This document shows, piece after piece, positions 22,837 to 23,685 of a stretch of 23,685 nt of DNA. The translations under genes were made by a program, and so were the position numbers. The first letter of the stretch is position 1. Each line of letters starts with the position of its first letter. The notes below the pieces were generated by a model. It saw only the letters and a list, made by a program, of their open reading frames with translations. It was not told the origin of the DNA and ran no database searches. Source of the DNA: JBFHER01 sp041584055 (GTDB lineage Bacteria; Bacteroidota; Bacteroidia; Bacteroidales; UBA5342); the NCBI GenBank assembly GCA_041584055.1, contig JBFHER010000021.1, positions 1 to 23,685 of the forward strand, in the 5' to 3' direction.

Positions 22837-23685
22837 TTTCCTTGAGTATTTTATTTGAGATAACAGCAATGGGTTCTCCTGTTTGTTTTGCAATGCGACG
22901 CAAATCTTCAAACTCAGGCTTTGTCCGGATGGATCCATTGGGCAAGTATACTTTTTTAAGTGTTACTTTTCCATAGTGCGTGTCAATCGTATATGCTTCA
23001 CGCTTTAGCACTGTTTTCTCAATCTTTTGCCGTTTTACGCCAATAGTGGTGGATTCTGACAGGAGGCAATTGACCAGTTCTTGTTCTAGTGCTGTGGGGC
23101 ATAAAACACTGACTTTTATCGCCGGACGATTCTTTTTCATGGTGATCGGTGTATAATGCACATCACTTGCACCTGCTTCAAAAAGCGTATCCATCAAATA
23201 GGAATAGAACTCCGGATTCATGTCATCTATGTTACACTCGATCATTGAAGCCAGTTCATTCTTTTGCGATGCCTCATTTTCTTCTGCCAGATAGACGCGC
23301 AAAACATTGGGTATTTCTGTGTCTCTCTGACCAATGCCATAGCCTGTTTTTAAAATGGTGAATGCGGTTTGTTTTGTAAATTCGTTGACCAGATTTTTTA
23401 ATATTGCGGCACCTGTTGGTGTCGTTGCTTCAGTGGTTACTGCCCCTAAAGTACTGGGAATATCCCTGAGTATTTCAGCCGTGGCAGGTGCCGGAACTGG
23501 CATGGTGCCATGGGCACATTTAACAAATCCACCGCCCAATTCTATCGGGCGTGAAAGTACTTTGTCAATTCCCAACGCGTGAAAACAAATGGCCGCCCCC
23601 ACAATGTCAACAATGGAATCGGTGGCTCCCACCTCATGAAAATGAATTTGATCCAGCGTTTTAGAATGGACTTTTGCTTCTGCCA
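22829..23685 (-). CDS. larC: Nickel insertion protein LarC, N-terminus beyond window
   Basis: The 285 C-terminal residues of LarC, the CTP-dependent cyclometallase that inserts nickel into the pincer nucleotide. The frame runs without a break off the window end; QIHFHEVGATDSIVDIVG near the edge is the conserved metal/nucleotide-site segment, so the apparent GTG start at 23632 is internal. ECNIDDMNPEFYSYLMDTLFEAGASDVHYTPI marks the start of the C-terminal domain, and the protein ends KILKEID. About 110 N-terminal residues should lie to the right. Both halves are in one frame, unlike the split larC1/larC2 of Lactiplantibacillus. larA is not in view. Confidence 0.93.
   Translation of the reverse strand, partial: AEAKVHSKTLDQIHFHEVGATDSIVDIVGAAICFHALGIDKVLSRPIELGGGFVKCAHGTMPVPAPATAEILRDIPSTLGAVTTEATTPTGAAILKNLVNEFTKQTAFTILKTGYGIGQRDTEIPNVLRVYLAEENEASQKNELASMIECNIDDMNPEFYSYLMDTLFEAGASDVHYTPITMKKNRPAIKVSVLCPTALEQELVNCLLSESTTIGVKRQKIEKTVLKREAYTIDTHYGKVTLKKVYLPNGSIRTKPEFEDLRRIAKQTGEPIAVISNKILKEID

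Overview
The window looks like a piece of a Bacteroidota chromosome. The evidence is moderate-to-low GC, secreted proteins with signal peptides ending in S-x-S-Q, an N-terminal fragment resembling outer-membrane receptor proteins (carboxypeptidase-regulatory-like start), several exact matches to the Bacteroidota -7 promoter element TAnnTTTG, and Bacteroidota-style versions of IspD, alanine dehydrogenase and NfnAB. NfnAB and a nickel-pincer (lar) cofactor locus point to anaerobic or fermentative metabolism; that lifestyle is inference.

Layout. 1-140: 3' part of a 5S rRNA gene and its terminator, the end of an rRNA operon cut by the window edge. 168-258: a second, broken 5S-like copy interrupted by two short GC-rich palindromes. 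379-1308: an unrecognised small protein (-) and a DUF493 protein (+). 1312-6754 (-): a five-gene catabolic-looking cluster (tartrate/D-malate dehydrogenase-like enzyme, cyclase-family hydrolase, transaldolase-family lyase, ACS-type MFS transporter, Gfo/Idh/MocA oxidoreductase) with a good promoter at its head; its substrate is not known. 6755-7351: non-coding, rich in inverted repeats. 7352-10931 (-): a secreted protein of unknown function followed tightly by nfnA and nfnB (ferredoxin:NADP+/NADH electron bifurcation). 11200-12504 (+): a MltD-like lytic transglycosylase. 12586-13749 (-): a sigma-54-type response regulator with no DNA-binding domain. 13879-18595 (+): alanine-dehydrogenase-like protein, family 2 glycosyltransferase, acyl-CoA ligase and IspD, closely packed. 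18610-19675 (-): an SPFH/Band-7 membrane protein and a ribbon-helix-helix protein. 19676-20296: a regulatory-looking region with a 22-bp-phased TGTA array, a 43-codon receptor N-terminus remnant, a long hairpin and a strong terminator. 20297-20986 (+): an OmpR/PhoB-family response regulator with no kinase beside it. 21161-23685 (-): larC (cut by the window end), larE and larB, which make the nickel pincer cofactor.

Most genes are housekeeping or metabolic. The most unusual parts are the uncharacterised catabolic cluster, the phased repeat array with the truncated receptor gene, the palindrome-interrupted 5S copy, and the alanine-dehydrogenase-like protein lacking two expected active-site residues. 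No CRISPR array, tRNA, complete insertion sequence or phage gene was seen.
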